The notes beneath the pieces were generated by a model, which made no database searches, was not told where the DNA came from, and saw only the letters and a list, made by a program, of their open reading frames with translations. Below are positions 37,548 through 47,911 of a DNA stretch of 64,000 bases, piece after piece. Source of the DNA: Helicobacter sp. 'house sparrow 1' (GTDB taxonomy: Bacteria; Campylobacterota; Campylobacteria; Campylobacterales; Helicobacteraceae); NCBI RefSeq assembly GCF_900199585.1, contig NZ_FZQY01000004.1, forward strand, positions 434,001 to 498,000, in the 5' to 3' direction. The first letter of the stretch is position 1, and the number at the start of each line of letters is the position of its first letter. The translations under genes and the position numbers were made by a program.

Positions 37548-38381
37548 ATGCAAAATGGTTATTATAATGCCGTTGGAGGTATGGTAACGCAGTTTAATCG
37601 TTTGGATATGATTTCAAATAATTTAGCAAATCTAAACACAAATGCCTTTAAGCGTGATGATGTCATTATTGGTGATTACTTACGGTTATATGAGAGTTAT
37701 CAGCACCAGCTACCATTAAAAAATCATACAAAAGAATCCGCAAAATTTGTAAATAGAGCATTGGATAGGGTTCCAATTATTTCACAATCTTATAGTGATA
37801 GAAGTTTGGGGGCAATGATGGAAACACAAAATCCTCTGGATTTTGCCCTTAATAAGGAGAACTTATTTTTTGCTGTAAAAACTCCACAGGGGGTTTTTTA
37901 TACCAGAGATGGATCTTTTGTGGTTGGGGATGATGGATTTCTTAGCACAAAAGAAGGATATCGTGTTTTAGGTCGTGTAGGATTAGATGGTGAAGAGGGA
38001 ATCTTGTTGCCAGCGGATTCTCAAGTAGAAGTAGATCATAATGGTAATATCTATGTAAGAAATTTAGATAATGAAGCCATAGGTGCTAGTGAGGCTATTA
38101 ATGCAATTGCAATTGTCGGGTTTGTAAATCCTAAATATCTGAAAAAAGAAGGAAAAAATCTCTATAGCTATCCCCAAGAGAAAATACAAGAACGCTTAAA
38201 TCTACCAAATACCCAAGCTGTAAAACAAAGCTTCTTAGAAAAAAGCAATGTAAATGCAGTAATAGAAATGACAAATCTTATTGAAACCAACCGCCTTGTG
38301 GATATGTATTCTAAGGTTTTAAAAACCCATATGGATGATCTCAATACAGATGCTATCAATAAACTAGCAACTAGGGCTTAA
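37548..38381 (+). CDS. Flagellar basal-body rod protein (FlgF/FlgG family)
   Basis: 277 residues. The N-terminal rod motif (MISNNLANLNTNAFKRDD) and the C-terminal FlgBCFG helix (EMTNLIETNRLVDMYSKVLKTHMDDLNTDAI) are characteristic, with FFAVKTPQGVFYTRDGSFVV and a YRVLG core between them. The full-length distal-rod FlgG has about 260 residues; this protein best resembles the second FlgG-like protein of Helicobacter (sometimes called FlgF or FlgG1), thought to be a proximal rod part. It has its own sigma54-type promoter and ends convergently with a 4-base overlap with lpxK. Confidence 0.88.
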   Translation: MQNGYYNAVGGMVTQFNRLDMISNNLANLNTNAFKRDDVIIGDYLRLYESYQHQLPLKNHTKESAKFVNRALDRVPIISQSYSDRSLGAMMETQNPLDFALNKENLFFAVKTPQGVFYTRDGSFVVGDDGFLSTKEGYRVLGRVGLDGEEGILLPADSQVEVDHNGNIYVRNLDNEAIGASEAINAIAIVGFVNPKYLKKEGKNLYSYPQEKIQERLNLPNTQAVKQSFLEKSNVNAVIEMTNLIETNRLVDMYSKVLKTHMDDLNTDAINKLATRA

Positions 38382-39292
38382 GAAGGATTATATCCTAGAG
38401 TATGGATGTAATCTTGAATTTTTTGAGTGACTTGCGGTTTGATATTTAATTTAAGTTCTAAGATACTAAGTGGAAGATTAAAATCTTGCATCTTTACCAT
38501 ATCTTTTTGAGTTACAAGCAAGGAAGTAGCATCATACTCTTTAAGTTTTTTTTCTAGGAGATTCTTATCAAAGTTGCTGTGATCAGGTAGGGTGATTTTT
38601 CCAACTATTTTGGGTAAGAATTGATCTAATCTTGAGGGATTAGCAATCGCAGTCACTAACAACATTCTTGGCGTAGGTTGCAAGATTGTAACCTCTCTTG
38701 TATACTCTTCTCCCTCACATACTAAAATATCAGCTTTTTGATAGAGCTTTGGATTTTCTCTATAAATACCACTTGGGATACAAAAATTAAAATAAGGTTG
38801 TAGTTTTGGTTTTAAAATAATATTAAGTTTTTTATAATGGAATCTAAAGCCATCATCAAGGAAAACCACTTTGCAACCTATCTCCTTAGCTTTTTTAATA
38901 GCTAAATCTCTTTTTTTACAAACAATAACACTTGCATTTTTTAGCCTTAATGCAATGAGATAGGCTTCATCACCAGCATCTTCTTGAGAAACTAGAATAT
39001 TACCTCTCAAGCTTACAATTACAAGCCCTTTTGATTTTCTCTTATAACCCCTTAAAATAATGGCTACATCTTTATAATCCTTTGCACTTTCTATAATAAA
39101 AGGTGTTTTGCCACTTCCTCCAGCTACTAAATTTCCAACACTAATAATTGGAATGCCAAAATCTCTAAAAATACTTAGTTTTCTTCGTAATGTTGAGGCT
39201 ATAAGATATAAAAGACTAAGAGGCAGAAGCAAGATAGCTAGTATCTTTTGAAAAAAGCTAGGTTTATAAAAGAAACGATCAATGAAACGCAT
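38378..39292 (-). CDS. lpxK: Tetraacyldisaccharide 4'-kinase
   Basis: Phosphorylates the lipid A precursor to lipid IVA at the inner membrane. 304 residues: a hydrophobic N-terminal segment (ILAILLLPLSLLYLIAS), P-loop region PIISVGNLVAGGSGKTPF, Walker-B-like VVFLDDGFRFH with DDGFQ-type signature, and ITLPDHSNF. The adjoining nadE is three bases upstream, as in H. pylori. Confidence 0.93.
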   Translation of the reverse strand: MRFIDRFFYKPSFFQKILAILLLPLSLLYLIASTLRRKLSIFRDFGIPIISVGNLVAGGSGKTPFIIESAKDYKDVAIILRGYKRKSKGLVIVSLRGNILVSQEDAGDEAYLIALRLKNASVIVCKKRDLAIKKAKEIGCKVVFLDDGFRFHYKKLNIILKPKLQPYFNFCIPSGIYRENPKLYQKADILVCEGEEYTREVTILQPTPRMLLVTAIANPSRLDQFLPKIVGKITLPDHSNFDKNLLEKKLKEYDATSLLVTQKDMVKMQDFNLPLSILELKLNIKPQVTQKIQDYIHTLGYNPS

Positions 39293-39294
39293 TT

Positions 39295-40086
39295 TTATCT
39301 TTCAAAGAAAACAGGAGGTTTTTGTTTGAAGATATTTTTTTGGATTCTATGAATAATATCCTCTACCATCTTAGAATCAAAACCCTGGTCTATCAGATCT
39401 TTATAGTTATTATTTAATAGATTATCAAGAGAGTGATATTTACAATAAATTGCATCAAGTAAGGGGTCTAGTGTTTCATAGTTATACCCAATTTCTTTTT
39501 CATCACTTTGACCTGGATAGAGATCTGCACTTGGTGCCTTATTTAAAAAATATTGAGGAAGGTTTAATAACTTTGCAATCTTGAAGATTTGTGTTTTATA
39601 AAAGGGTGCTATTGGGTTTATAGCACACGCTAAATCACCATATAAGGTTCCATAACCAAGGGTAAGTTCGCTTTTATTTGAAGTGCCTATCACAAGAGCA
39701 TTGTTTTTTTGAGATAAATCATAAAGCAGGGTCATTCTCATTCTTGCATAAAAGTTTCCAAGCCTTAGTGTATCGGGATTTTGTTGCTTAAATATTGTCT
39801 CATAATCATAGATAGGATAGATCTGCAAGGGAATCTCAAAATCCTTACAAAAAGCTTTTAAGTTGGAGAGATTTGAAGAGTGTGAATTTTTTGAGGGCAT
39901 ATAAACAGCTAGAATATTGCTATTAAAGGCTTTCTTACACAAAACTGCAACAACAGCGCTATCAATACCACCGCTTAAACCAAAAATTGCCTTTTTAAAA
40001 CCCTTTTGTTTGAGGGTATCTTGCAAAAAATCAATTATAGATTTTATCTCTTGATTTGTGATTTCTGTATGCAGTGAAAAGCTCAC
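39295..40086 (-). CDS. nadE: NH3-dependent NAD+ synthetase
   Basis: Amidates nicotinic acid adenine dinucleotide to NAD+ with ATP and ammonia. 263 residues, so no N-terminal glutaminase domain. The PP-loop FGLSGGIDSAVVAVL, GTSNKSELTLGYGTLYGD and the PSADLYPGQSDEKEIGYNYETLD segment are diagnostic. Paired with lpxK. Starts divergently from flaA. Confidence 0.95.
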   Translation of the reverse strand: MSFSLHTEITNQEIKSIIDFLQDTLKQKGFKKAIFGLSGGIDSAVVAVLCKKAFNSNILAVYMPSKNSHSSNLSNLKAFCKDFEIPLQIYPIYDYETIFKQQNPDTLRLGNFYARMRMTLLYDLSQKNNALVIGTSNKSELTLGYGTLYGDLACAINPIAPFYKTQIFKIAKLLNLPQYFLNKAPSADLYPGQSDEKEIGYNYETLDPLLDAIYCKYHSLDNLLNNNYKDLIDQGFDSKMVEDIIHRIQKNIFKQKPPVFFER

Positions 40087-40154
40087 AATTGCCCTTTTGA
40101 CTTCAATTTTTTAAGATTTTATCAAAAAATAATCAAGAAAAGATGAAAAAGAGC

Positions 40155-40181
40155 TAAAGAAAATAAGTAAAGTAACGATCT
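40155..40181 (+). promoter_or_regulatory. Sigma28 (FliA) promoter of flaA
   Basis: TAAAGA at 40155-40160 and CGATCT at 40176-40181, with exactly 17 bases between TAAA and CGAT as in the enterobacterial consensus TAAAGTTT-N11-GCCGATAA. It is 59 bases before the flagellin ATG, which has AAAGGAG at about 40227-40233. Confidence 0.75.
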
Positions 40182-40239
40182 TGTGTTTAACCAAAATGCA
40201 AGGATGCTTTTGGATTTAATTATATTAAAGGAGTAACAA

Positions 40240-41832
40240 ATGGCTTTTCAGGTCAATACAAACATTAACGCGATGAATTCGCACGCACAGTCAGTTCTAA
40301 CTCAATCAAAGCTTAAAAACTCTCTTGAAAAATTAAGCTCTGGTCTTCGTATTAATAAAGCAGCAGATGATGCTTCTGGTATGACTATTGCTGATACATT
40401 GCGTTCTCAAGCAAGTGCCCTAGGACAAGCAATTAACAACACGAATGAAGGTATGGGGATTATCCAAATTGCAGATAAGGCAATGGATGAGCAATTAAAG
40501 ATTCTTGATACAATCAAAGTGAAAGCTACTCAAGCTGCACAAGATGGTCAATCTACAGAATCTAGAAAGGCTATCCAATCAGATATTATCAGACTAATTC
40601 AAGGACTAGATAATATTGGAAACACTACTTCTTACAATGGTCAAGCATTGCTATCAGGACAATGGACCAATAAAGAATTCCAAGTTGGTGCATATTCAAA
40701 TCAAAGTATTAAGGCGTCTATTGGTGCTACAACCTCAGATAAGATTGGTCAAGTAAAGATCAACACAGGATCTTTAATTACAGCATCTGGAGAAGTATCT
40801 TTAACTTTCAAGCAAGTTAATGGTAATAGTGATGTTAAATTAGAGAGCGTAAAAATCTCAACATCTGCAGGAACAGGTATTGGTGCATTAGCTGAAATTA
40901 TCAATAAAAATAGCAGTAAAACAGGTATCAGAGCTCAAGCAAATGTTATTACAACTTCTGATACTGAAGTTGCTTCTGGTTCATTAAATAACCTTACAAT
41001 CAATGGGGTGATTATTGGTAATGTTGTAGATATCAAAAGAGGTGATACAGATGGTCGTTTAGTTCAGGCAATTAACTCTGTGACTTCTGATACAGGAGTT
41101 GAAGCTTATACTGATGCAAATGGTCGTCTTAATTTAAGAAGCCTTGATGGTAGAGGTATTATTATCAAAGCTGATGGTCAGCAAAAAGCAGAAAAACAAG
41201 GTGATCAACAAAATGAAGAAGGCCAAGGTCAAGAGAACAAAACTGCATTGGCAGTTGTAACAGTAAATGGTGGTCAAGACATTACTACAGGCAATGGTTC
41301 TGTAAATTTTGGTAGATTATCACTTAGTAGATTAGATGCAAGAGATATAGTGGTAGTTTCTGCTTCTGATTCTACAACTGGAGATTATTCTGCTATTGGT
41401 TTTGGTGCTGGCAAGGTTGCTACAGCAACTGTAAATTTAAGAGATGTTATGGGTGGTTTTGATGCTTCTGTAAAATCTGCTTCTGGTGCGAACTATAATG
41501 CTGTAGTTGCCAGTGGTAATACAAGTCTTGGCGCTGGTGTAACAACTCTTAGAGGAGCGATGATTGTTATGGATATTGCTGAGTCTGCTCAAAAGATGCT
41601 TGATAAGATTCGTGCTGACTTAGGTTCTGTGCAAAATCAAATGACAAGCACAGTAAATAATATCACTGTAACACAAGTGAATGTAAAAGCTGCTGAAAGT
41701 GGAATTCGAGATGTTGATTTTGCTTCTGAATCTGCTGAGTTTAATAAGTATAGTATTCTTGCACAATCTGGAAGCTATGCAATGAGTCAAGCAAATGCAA
41801 TTCAACAAAATATTCTTAGACTTTTAAGCTAG
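40240..41832 (+). CDS. flaA: Major flagellin FlaA
   Basis: Filament subunit, 530 residues (H. pylori FlaA has about 510). The conserved D0/D1 ends are typical: [17 protein letters not shown] and [24 protein letters not shown] at the start, and SIRDVDFA-like ([20 protein letters not shown]) with ILRLLS at the end. The variable middle contains a hydrophilic Gln/Glu/Lys insert (about residues 311-333: [20 protein letters not shown]). The gene has a sigma28 promoter and a strong terminator. Ends just before magIII, as in H. pylori. Confidence 0.97.
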   Translation: MAFQVNTNINAMNSHAQSVLTQSKLKNSLEKLSSGLRINKAADDASGMTIADTLRSQASALGQAINNTNEGMGIIQIADKAMDEQLKILDTIKVKATQAAQDGQSTESRKAIQSDIIRLIQGLDNIGNTTSYNGQALLSGQWTNKEFQVGAYSNQSIKASIGATTSDKIGQVKINTGSLITASGEVSLTFKQVNGNSDVKLESVKISTSAGTGIGALAEIINKNSSKTGIRAQANVITTSDTEVASGSLNNLTINGVIIGNVVDIKRGDTDGRLVQAINSVTSDTGVEAYTDANGRLNLRSLDGRGIIIKADGQQKAEKQGDQQNEEGQGQENKTALAVVTVNGGQDITTGNGSVNFGRLSLSRLDARDIVVVSASDSTTGDYSAIGFGAGKVATATVNLRDVMGGFDASVKSASGANYNAVVASGNTSLGAGVTTLRGAMIVMDIAESAQKMLDKIRADLGSVQNQMTSTVNNITVTQVNVKAAESGIRDVDFASESAEFNKYSILAQSGSYAMSQANAIQQNILRLLS

Positions 41833-41837
41833 TATTT

Positions 41838-41856
41838 TTCCCCCTTTTTGGGGGAA
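41838..41856 (+). terminator. Rho-independent terminator of flaA
   Basis: TTCCCCC, a TTTTT loop and GGGGGAA make a GC-rich stem five bases after the flaA stop, followed by gttttggtttttt. Strong stem in very AT-rich surroundings. Confidence 0.85.
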
Positions 41857-41869
41857 GTTTTGGTTTTTT

Positions 41870-42517
41870 ATGAAAATATCTAATAGTTATGAGCTTTTTT
41901 TAAAACTTCAAGAAAAAGAACTTCTTAAGAATTCACCCTTATATTGGTGGCCTAATTTTCATAGTTTTGAGGTAGTGGTAGGCGCTATACTTACACAAAA
42001 CACTAAGTGGGAAAATGTGGCTAAGTCGTTGAAAAATTTAAAAGATAATTTAATACTATCAAAGGATAATAATCAAAGTTTGCATAATTTTGCACAAAGC
42101 AATCAAGAAATGATTGCATCTTGTATTGCCTCAAGTGGTTTTTATAGGCAAAAATCAATCCGATTAATTTTGTTGGCACAAAATATTTTGCGAGATTTTG
42201 GAGACTTTGATATTTTTGTAAGGGAGGTTTCAAGAGAATGGTTACTTGGGCAAAAGGGAATAGGTTTTGAGAGTGCAGATAGTATTTTAAACTATGCGTG
42301 TAATAGGGATATTATGGTAGTTGATAAATATACTCACAGACTTGTTGCAAGCTTAGGATTTGAGTTTGAAGATTATGAGAGTTTAAGAGAATGGTGTGAG
42401 GATGGTATTAGAAGCAACTTTGATCAATGGGTCCATAAATATAAAAGCTTGAGTTTAATCTTTTCAAGATTTCATGGGAAAATTGTAGAATTTAGCAAGA
42501 GAAAAATGCAATTATAG
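41870..42517 (+). CDS. magIII: 3-methyladenine DNA glycosylase (MagIII-like)
   Basis: Endonuclease-III-superfamily glycosylase removing 3-methyladenine. 215 residues. The helix-hairpin-helix is GQKGIGFESADSILNY, and the catalytic Asp is in MVVDKYTHRL. Unlike endonuclease III, no C-terminal 4Fe-4S cysteine cluster is present. AILTQNTKWENV is the family's early signature. It sits directly after flaA, exactly as in H. pylori. Because the flaA terminator lies 14 bases upstream, expression probably depends on readthrough or a promoter within that short gap. Confidence 0.9.
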   Translation: MKISNSYELFLKLQEKELLKNSPLYWWPNFHSFEVVVGAILTQNTKWENVAKSLKNLKDNLILSKDNNQSLHNFAQSNQEMIASCIASSGFYRQKSIRLILLAQNILRDFGDFDIFVREVSREWLLGQKGIGFESADSILNYACNRDIMVVDKYTHRLVASLGFEFEDYESLREWCEDGIRSNFDQWVHKYKSLSLIFSRFHGKIVEFSKRKMQL

Positions 42518-42557
42518 ATAGAATGAGTTTAGATAAATTTAAAATTAAGTAGGATTG

Positions 42558-43157
42558 ATGCTGGAATATGGGGTTGCCCTAACAGGTGGAATTGCTAGTG
42601 GTAAGAGTTGTGTTGTGGATATTTTGAGAGAAAAGGGGTTTGTTGTAATTGATGCAGATGAGATTGCACATCAAGCTTTTGATATTAAAAAAGAGAGCTT
42701 AAGAGAGGCTTTTAATCTAAAAGATATACAAGAGGTCAATAGAAGAAAAATAGGAGAAATTGTTTTTGCAGATAGTAAAAAAAGAAAAATTTTAGAATCT
42801 ATTTTGCACCCTATTATTAAAGAAATGATACTTCTTCAATCTTATCAACTAGAGCAAGAAAAAAAGATTTATTTTTTGGATATACCTTTATTTTTTGAAG
42901 TGGGTGGTAAAAAAACCTATGAGGTTTGGTTTGTGGCTTTGGTTTTTTGTGAGAGAGAGGTTCAGTTACAGCGCTTATGTAAAAGAAATGCCTTTAGTAA
43001 AGAAGAGGCAATACAAAGAATCCAAGCGCAAATACCATTGAATGAGAAAATTCCTTTAAGTGATTATGTGATTGATAATTCTAAGGGCTTGAAGGAACTA
43101 GAAGAAAATGTAGATATTTTTTTAAAATATTTAAGTAAAAAGCATCGTTTGCTTTAA
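42558..43157 (+). CDS. coaE: Dephospho-CoA kinase
   Basis: Last step of coenzyme A synthesis, ATP-dependent phosphorylation of the ribose 3'-OH. 199 residues with P-loop LTGGIASGKSCVVDIL, VIDADEIAHQ, HPIIKEMI and a lid region RLCKRNAFSKEEAIQRIQAQ. ATG at 42558 (after an in-frame TTG) gives the normal N-terminus MLEYGVALTGG. Near gatA and guaB, as in H. pylori, though separated here by an inverted glycosyltransferase gene. Confidence 0.93.
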   Translation: MLEYGVALTGGIASGKSCVVDILREKGFVVIDADEIAHQAFDIKKESLREAFNLKDIQEVNRRKIGEIVFADSKKRKILESILHPIIKEMILLQSYQLEQEKKIYFLDIPLFFEVGGKKTYEVWFVALVFCEREVQLQRLCKRNAFSKEEAIQRIQAQIPLNEKIPLSDYVIDNSKGLKELEENVDIFLKYLSKKHRLL

Positions 43158-43219
43158 ATTAAAGCTCATTCTATGATAGAAGAAATATTGACTATAATGC
43201 AAACTTATTTGAAAGAGAT

Positions 43220-44251
43220 TTATTTAAATTTCTCTCTAAAGGTCTTAAGAAACTTAAAGAGTTTTGGAAAATAAAAACAGAGTTTGGCTTTGAGATTTGC
43301 ATAAGGAAGAAGTTCTTTAAGTTCTTCTCTTGTTTTATATTGGCACATTAGTGAAGCAGTGATTGCTGGCGATGCATTATATTTTAAACATCTCTTGATT
43401 AGATGTGTAAAACTTTCATTTGGATATAAAAGTAGGAGATTTTTTAGATATAAAGTGTTGTGAAAGAAGCTCCTTGCAATTAGCTTGATATTATGATGAT
43501 GAAAGGTTGAGGCATGGGATATGGAGCCATATCTAACACGATAATAGTAGCTTGGAGAGGTGACACAAGAAATTGTTTGTGCTTTTAAAAAGCATTCAAA
43601 TCCAAATTCTAGGTCTTCTATGATAATAGATTCTGGGAAGCGAATTTCTTTAAGTAAGTTTGTTTTAATTAATCCACCGGTTACAAAGGTAAAGCAATGC
43701 CTTTTAACTAAAGAGAGATATCTTTTTGATGATATTAAATTATGGTCCTTAATAATGGAGTTGTGTTTTCCAATTTGTATTAATTTTCCTTGCTCATCTA
43801 TCAAGGAAAAAATACCCAAAGTAATATCAGCCTCTGTTTTCAATGCTTGACCTACAAGCTGTTTGATTGAATCTTTTGAGGCTAATGCATCATCATTATC
43901 AATAAAAATAATAAAATCACTTTGGAGGTTAAGTCTATGATTTTGATGGATTTTTTTAATATATGGATGTGCCTCATCTCCTATTGTACCATTTCTCTTT
44001 AGAGCAAAGTCTAAACCACAGTTTCTTGCAATGCTTACACCATAATTTTGATTTAATTCAATTAAGATAATATTTGAATGGGAGAGATAATTTTTTGCAA
44101 TCTGTAAAGAACCATCTGTGCTTCCATCATCTACTAAAATTATCTCAAAATTAGGATAGGTTTGGGAGACACAACTATCAAGGCAGAATTTAAAGTATTT
44201 TTTTGCATTATAAATAGGGACAATGCAAGATACTAAAGGGTTGTTTTGCAT
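43220..44251 (-). CDS. Family 2 glycosyltransferase
   Basis: 343 residues, GT-A fold. N-terminus VSCIVPIYNAKKYFKFCLDS, then IILVDDGSTDGS and the DxD-like metal site FIIFIDNDDAL. The C-terminal half contains IIEDLEFGFECFLKA (ED catalytic-region motif of GT2 enzymes) and ends in basic residues. Probably adds a sugar to lipooligosaccharide, a capsule or another surface glycan; donor and acceptor cannot be read from sequence. Inserted on the minus strand between coaE and gatA, which are neighbours in H. pylori, so it may be a later arrival. No homopolymer tract for phase variation was seen. Confidence 0.85.
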   Translation of the reverse strand: MQNNPLVSCIVPIYNAKKYFKFCLDSCVSQTYPNFEIILVDDGSTDGSLQIAKNYLSHSNIILIELNQNYGVSIARNCGLDFALKRNGTIGDEAHPYIKKIHQNHRLNLQSDFIIFIDNDDALASKDSIKQLVGQALKTEADITLGIFSLIDEQGKLIQIGKHNSIIKDHNLISSKRYLSLVKRHCFTFVTGGLIKTNLLKEIRFPESIIIEDLEFGFECFLKAQTISCVTSPSYYYRVRYGSISHASTFHHHNIKLIARSFFHNTLYLKNLLLLYPNESFTHLIKRCLKYNASPAITASLMCQYKTREELKELLPYANLKAKLCFYFPKLFKFLKTFREKFK

Positions 44252-44343
44252 CTTTATTCCTTGATACTTGAGAGATTTAAGTTTTTTTGAGGATTGATTC
44301 TAGCGTATTATCTTTTTATATTTAGTTCTAAGTATTAAAATTC

Positions 44344-44349
44344 TATAAT
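44344..44349 (+). promoter_or_regulatory. -10 element upstream of gatA
   Basis: TATAAT 37 bases before the gatA ATG, in a 134-base spacer from a divergent gene. No -35 box is apparent, as is common in Helicobacter. Confidence 0.5.
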
Positions 44350-44385
44350 TCTAAAATTTTTTTACCAACTCTTAAGGATTAGAAA

Positions 44386-45738
44386 ATGATTACTCTTAAA
44401 GAAGCATTACAGCTACCACAAGAAGAACTTAAAGATATTAAAGAAGATATCAAAAAAAAGGTAAAGGAAAGTGAAATCAATGCCTATGTTGGTAGCATTA
44501 AGAGCTCTCTTGATGGGGGGGTTCCAATACTTATAAAAGATAATATTAATGTAAAAGACTGGGAAATTACTTGCGCAAGCAATATATTAAAGGGCTATGT
44601 TGCTCCTTATAATGCAAGTGTAATTGAAAAGTTACATCAAAATAATTTATGTGCTTTTGGTCGTTCTAATATGGATGAATTTGCCATGGGAAGTACAACA
44701 GAATCTAGTGCTTATGGAATTACCAAAAATCCCCGTGATTTATCAAGAGTTCCAGGAGGTAGTTCTGGTGGGAGTGCTGCTGCTGTTGCAGGGGGATTGG
44801 CAATTGCATCATTGGGAAGTGATACAGGAGGATCTATTAGGCAGCCTGCTGCATATTGTGGTTGTGTGGGATTAAAGCCTACATATGGAAGTGTTAGTCG
44901 TTATGGACTTGTAGCATATAGCTCAAGCTTAGATCAAATTGGACCTATCACTCAAAATGTTCAAGATTGTGCCATCTTGTTTGATATTATCAAAGGAGCA
45001 GACCATCGAGATTCTACAGTCTCCCAAAGAGAACAAAAAGCAACTTTTGAAAATCTTAATCCTAAAAGAAAAATGAGAATAGCTATCTTGAAAGATATGG
45101 TAGAAAATGCAAGTGATGAGATTAAGAAAAATTACTATGAGAGTATAAAAATACTAGATTCTATGGGACATAGTATTGTTGAAAAAAGCATGCTTGATAT
45201 GAGTTTTCATATCGCAACTTATTATATTATTTGCACTGCAGAGGCAAGTTCCAATCTAGCAAGATTTGATGGTGTAAGATACGGAAATAGGGCACAAGGG
45301 GTTCAAAATTTAAAAGATTTATATATCCAAAGTCGCACGCAAGGTTTTGGGGATGAGGTAAGATTAAGGATTTTACTTGGCAGTTTTGTGCTTAGTAGCG
45401 GTTATTATGATGCTTATTATCTAAAAGCTCAAAAAGTTAGACAGCTAATTAGAAATCAATATAATGAAATATTAAATGATTGTGATGTAATTTTTTCTCC
45501 AGTAACTCCAAGTGTTGCTCCAAAATTTGGTAGTACTAATAGTTCTCTTGAGATGTATTTGAGTGATATTTATACTATAGGCGTTAATCTTGCAGGGTTG
45601 CCAGCTTTATCTTTACCTACAGGAAAGAGTAGTGAAAATATGCCAATTGGAATGCAATTTATTGCAAAAGCCTTTGATGAACAAAGTCTTTTAGATATAA
45701 GCTTTGCGTTGGAGCAAGAATTAAAAATACAATTTTAG
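44386..45738 (+). CDS. gatA: Asp-tRNA(Asn)/Glu-tRNA(Gln) amidotransferase subunit A
   Basis: Glutaminase subunit of GatCAB, which amidates mischarged Glu-tRNA(Gln) and Asp-tRNA(Asn). 450 residues. The amidase-signature Ser-cisSer-Lys triad is visible as K51 in PILIKDNIN, the first Ser in [11 protein letters not shown] (near 127) and the nucleophile in [10 protein letters not shown] (near 151). gatB and gatC are not adjacent. A run of seven G encodes DGGV near codon 43. First gene of gatA-guaB-mnmD. Confidence 0.96.
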   Translation: MITLKEALQLPQEELKDIKEDIKKKVKESEINAYVGSIKSSLDGGVPILIKDNINVKDWEITCASNILKGYVAPYNASVIEKLHQNNLCAFGRSNMDEFAMGSTTESSAYGITKNPRDLSRVPGGSSGGSAAAVAGGLAIASLGSDTGGSIRQPAAYCGCVGLKPTYGSVSRYGLVAYSSSLDQIGPITQNVQDCAILFDIIKGADHRDSTVSQREQKATFENLNPKRKMRIAILKDMVENASDEIKKNYYESIKILDSMGHSIVEKSMLDMSFHIATYYIICTAEASSNLARFDGVRYGNRAQGVQNLKDLYIQSRTQGFGDEVRLRILLGSFVLSSGYYDAYYLKAQKVRQLIRNQYNEILNDCDVIFSPVTPSVAPKFGSTNSSLEMYLSDIYTIGVNLAGLPALSLPTGKSSENMPIGMQFIAKAFDEQSLLDISFALEQELKIQF

Positions 45739-47193
<1,455 letters not shown>

Positions 47194-47200
47194 TTGAATA

Positions 47201-47911
47201 TTGAGTGATAAGAAGATACAAAGTGCTGATGGAAGTCAGACATACTACAGCCATCTTTTTAGAGAATGCTATCATAGCCTAAAAGATGGTGCTCTCACAG
47301 AAACCTTACATAAGCATATTTTTCCTCCAATTTTGTTTGGAGATTTTTTAAGAAGAAAAAAGATTAAAATATTAGATCTTTGTTTTGGGCTAGGCTATAA
47401 CTCTTTTGCAACTTTTTGGGTTTATAGGAAGAAGTATTGCTATGGGGGTGAAATTACCATATTATCTCCAGAAATAGATGTGAGTGTCTTTGATAAAATC
47501 TTAGATATTGAATATCCAAATGAATGGGGTATAAAGAGGGATATTATATTAAGTCTAGAAAAAGAGAAAAAAGTAAGCTTAGATTCAAAATTTACTCTTG
47601 AAGTAAAAATCATAGATGCAAGAAAGTTATTGCAGGAAATCAAAGATTTAGAAATAGACATTGTTTATTATGATGTTTTTTCTCCCAAATCTACTCCAGA
47701 GTTATGGGATAGGGATTTTTTTTCAGCCTTGCATAGAATTTTAGATTCTAATGGTATGATTACCACCTACACAACCCATCAAAGTATTTATGAAATTGCC
47801 AGAAAAACAGGGTTTAGGGTCTATAAATATAAGAATGGGTATTGCAGAAAGAGTACAATTTTTACAAAAAATCTTTTGTTGCATCACCCTTCTTTAGATT
47901 TGAAAGCCTAA
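47201..47911 (+). CDS. MnmD-type tRNA 5-aminomethyl-2-thiouridine methyltransferase
   Basis: 236 residues, SAM-dependent methyltransferase of the MnmC N-terminal (MnmD) kind, acting on wobble uridine. Signs are DGSQTYYSHLFRECYHS at the N-terminus, ILDLCFGLGYNSFATF (SAM loop), and DVFSPKSTPELWDRDFF with a later YTTHQSI segment. The FAD-dependent MnmC C-terminal domain is absent. Start is TTG at 47201; no ATG occurs within the conserved N-terminus. Seven bases after guaB. Its 3' end overlaps the convergent AAA gene by 18 bases. Confidence 0.8.
   Translation: MSDKKIQSADGSQTYYSHLFRECYHSLKDGALTETLHKHIFPPILFGDFLRRKKIKILDLCFGLGYNSFATFWVYRKKYCYGGEITILSPEIDVSVFDKILDIEYPNEWGIKRDIILSLEKEKKVSLDSKFTLEVKIIDARKLLQEIKDLEIDIVYYDVFSPKSTPELWDRDFFSALHRILDSNGMITTYTTHQSIYEIARKTGFRVYKYKNGYCRKSTIFTKNLLLHHPSLDLKA

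Noticed and set aside
43220-44251. Genomic island or capsule locus around the glycosyltransferase
   Set aside because: Only a single gene is inserted between usual neighbours; no mobility genes, direct repeats or change in composition are visible.
44514-44521. Run of seven G in gatA as possible phase-variation tract
   Set aside because: It encodes conserved-looking Gly-Gly in an enzyme expected to be essential, is short, and the frame is intact; slippage control here is unlikely.
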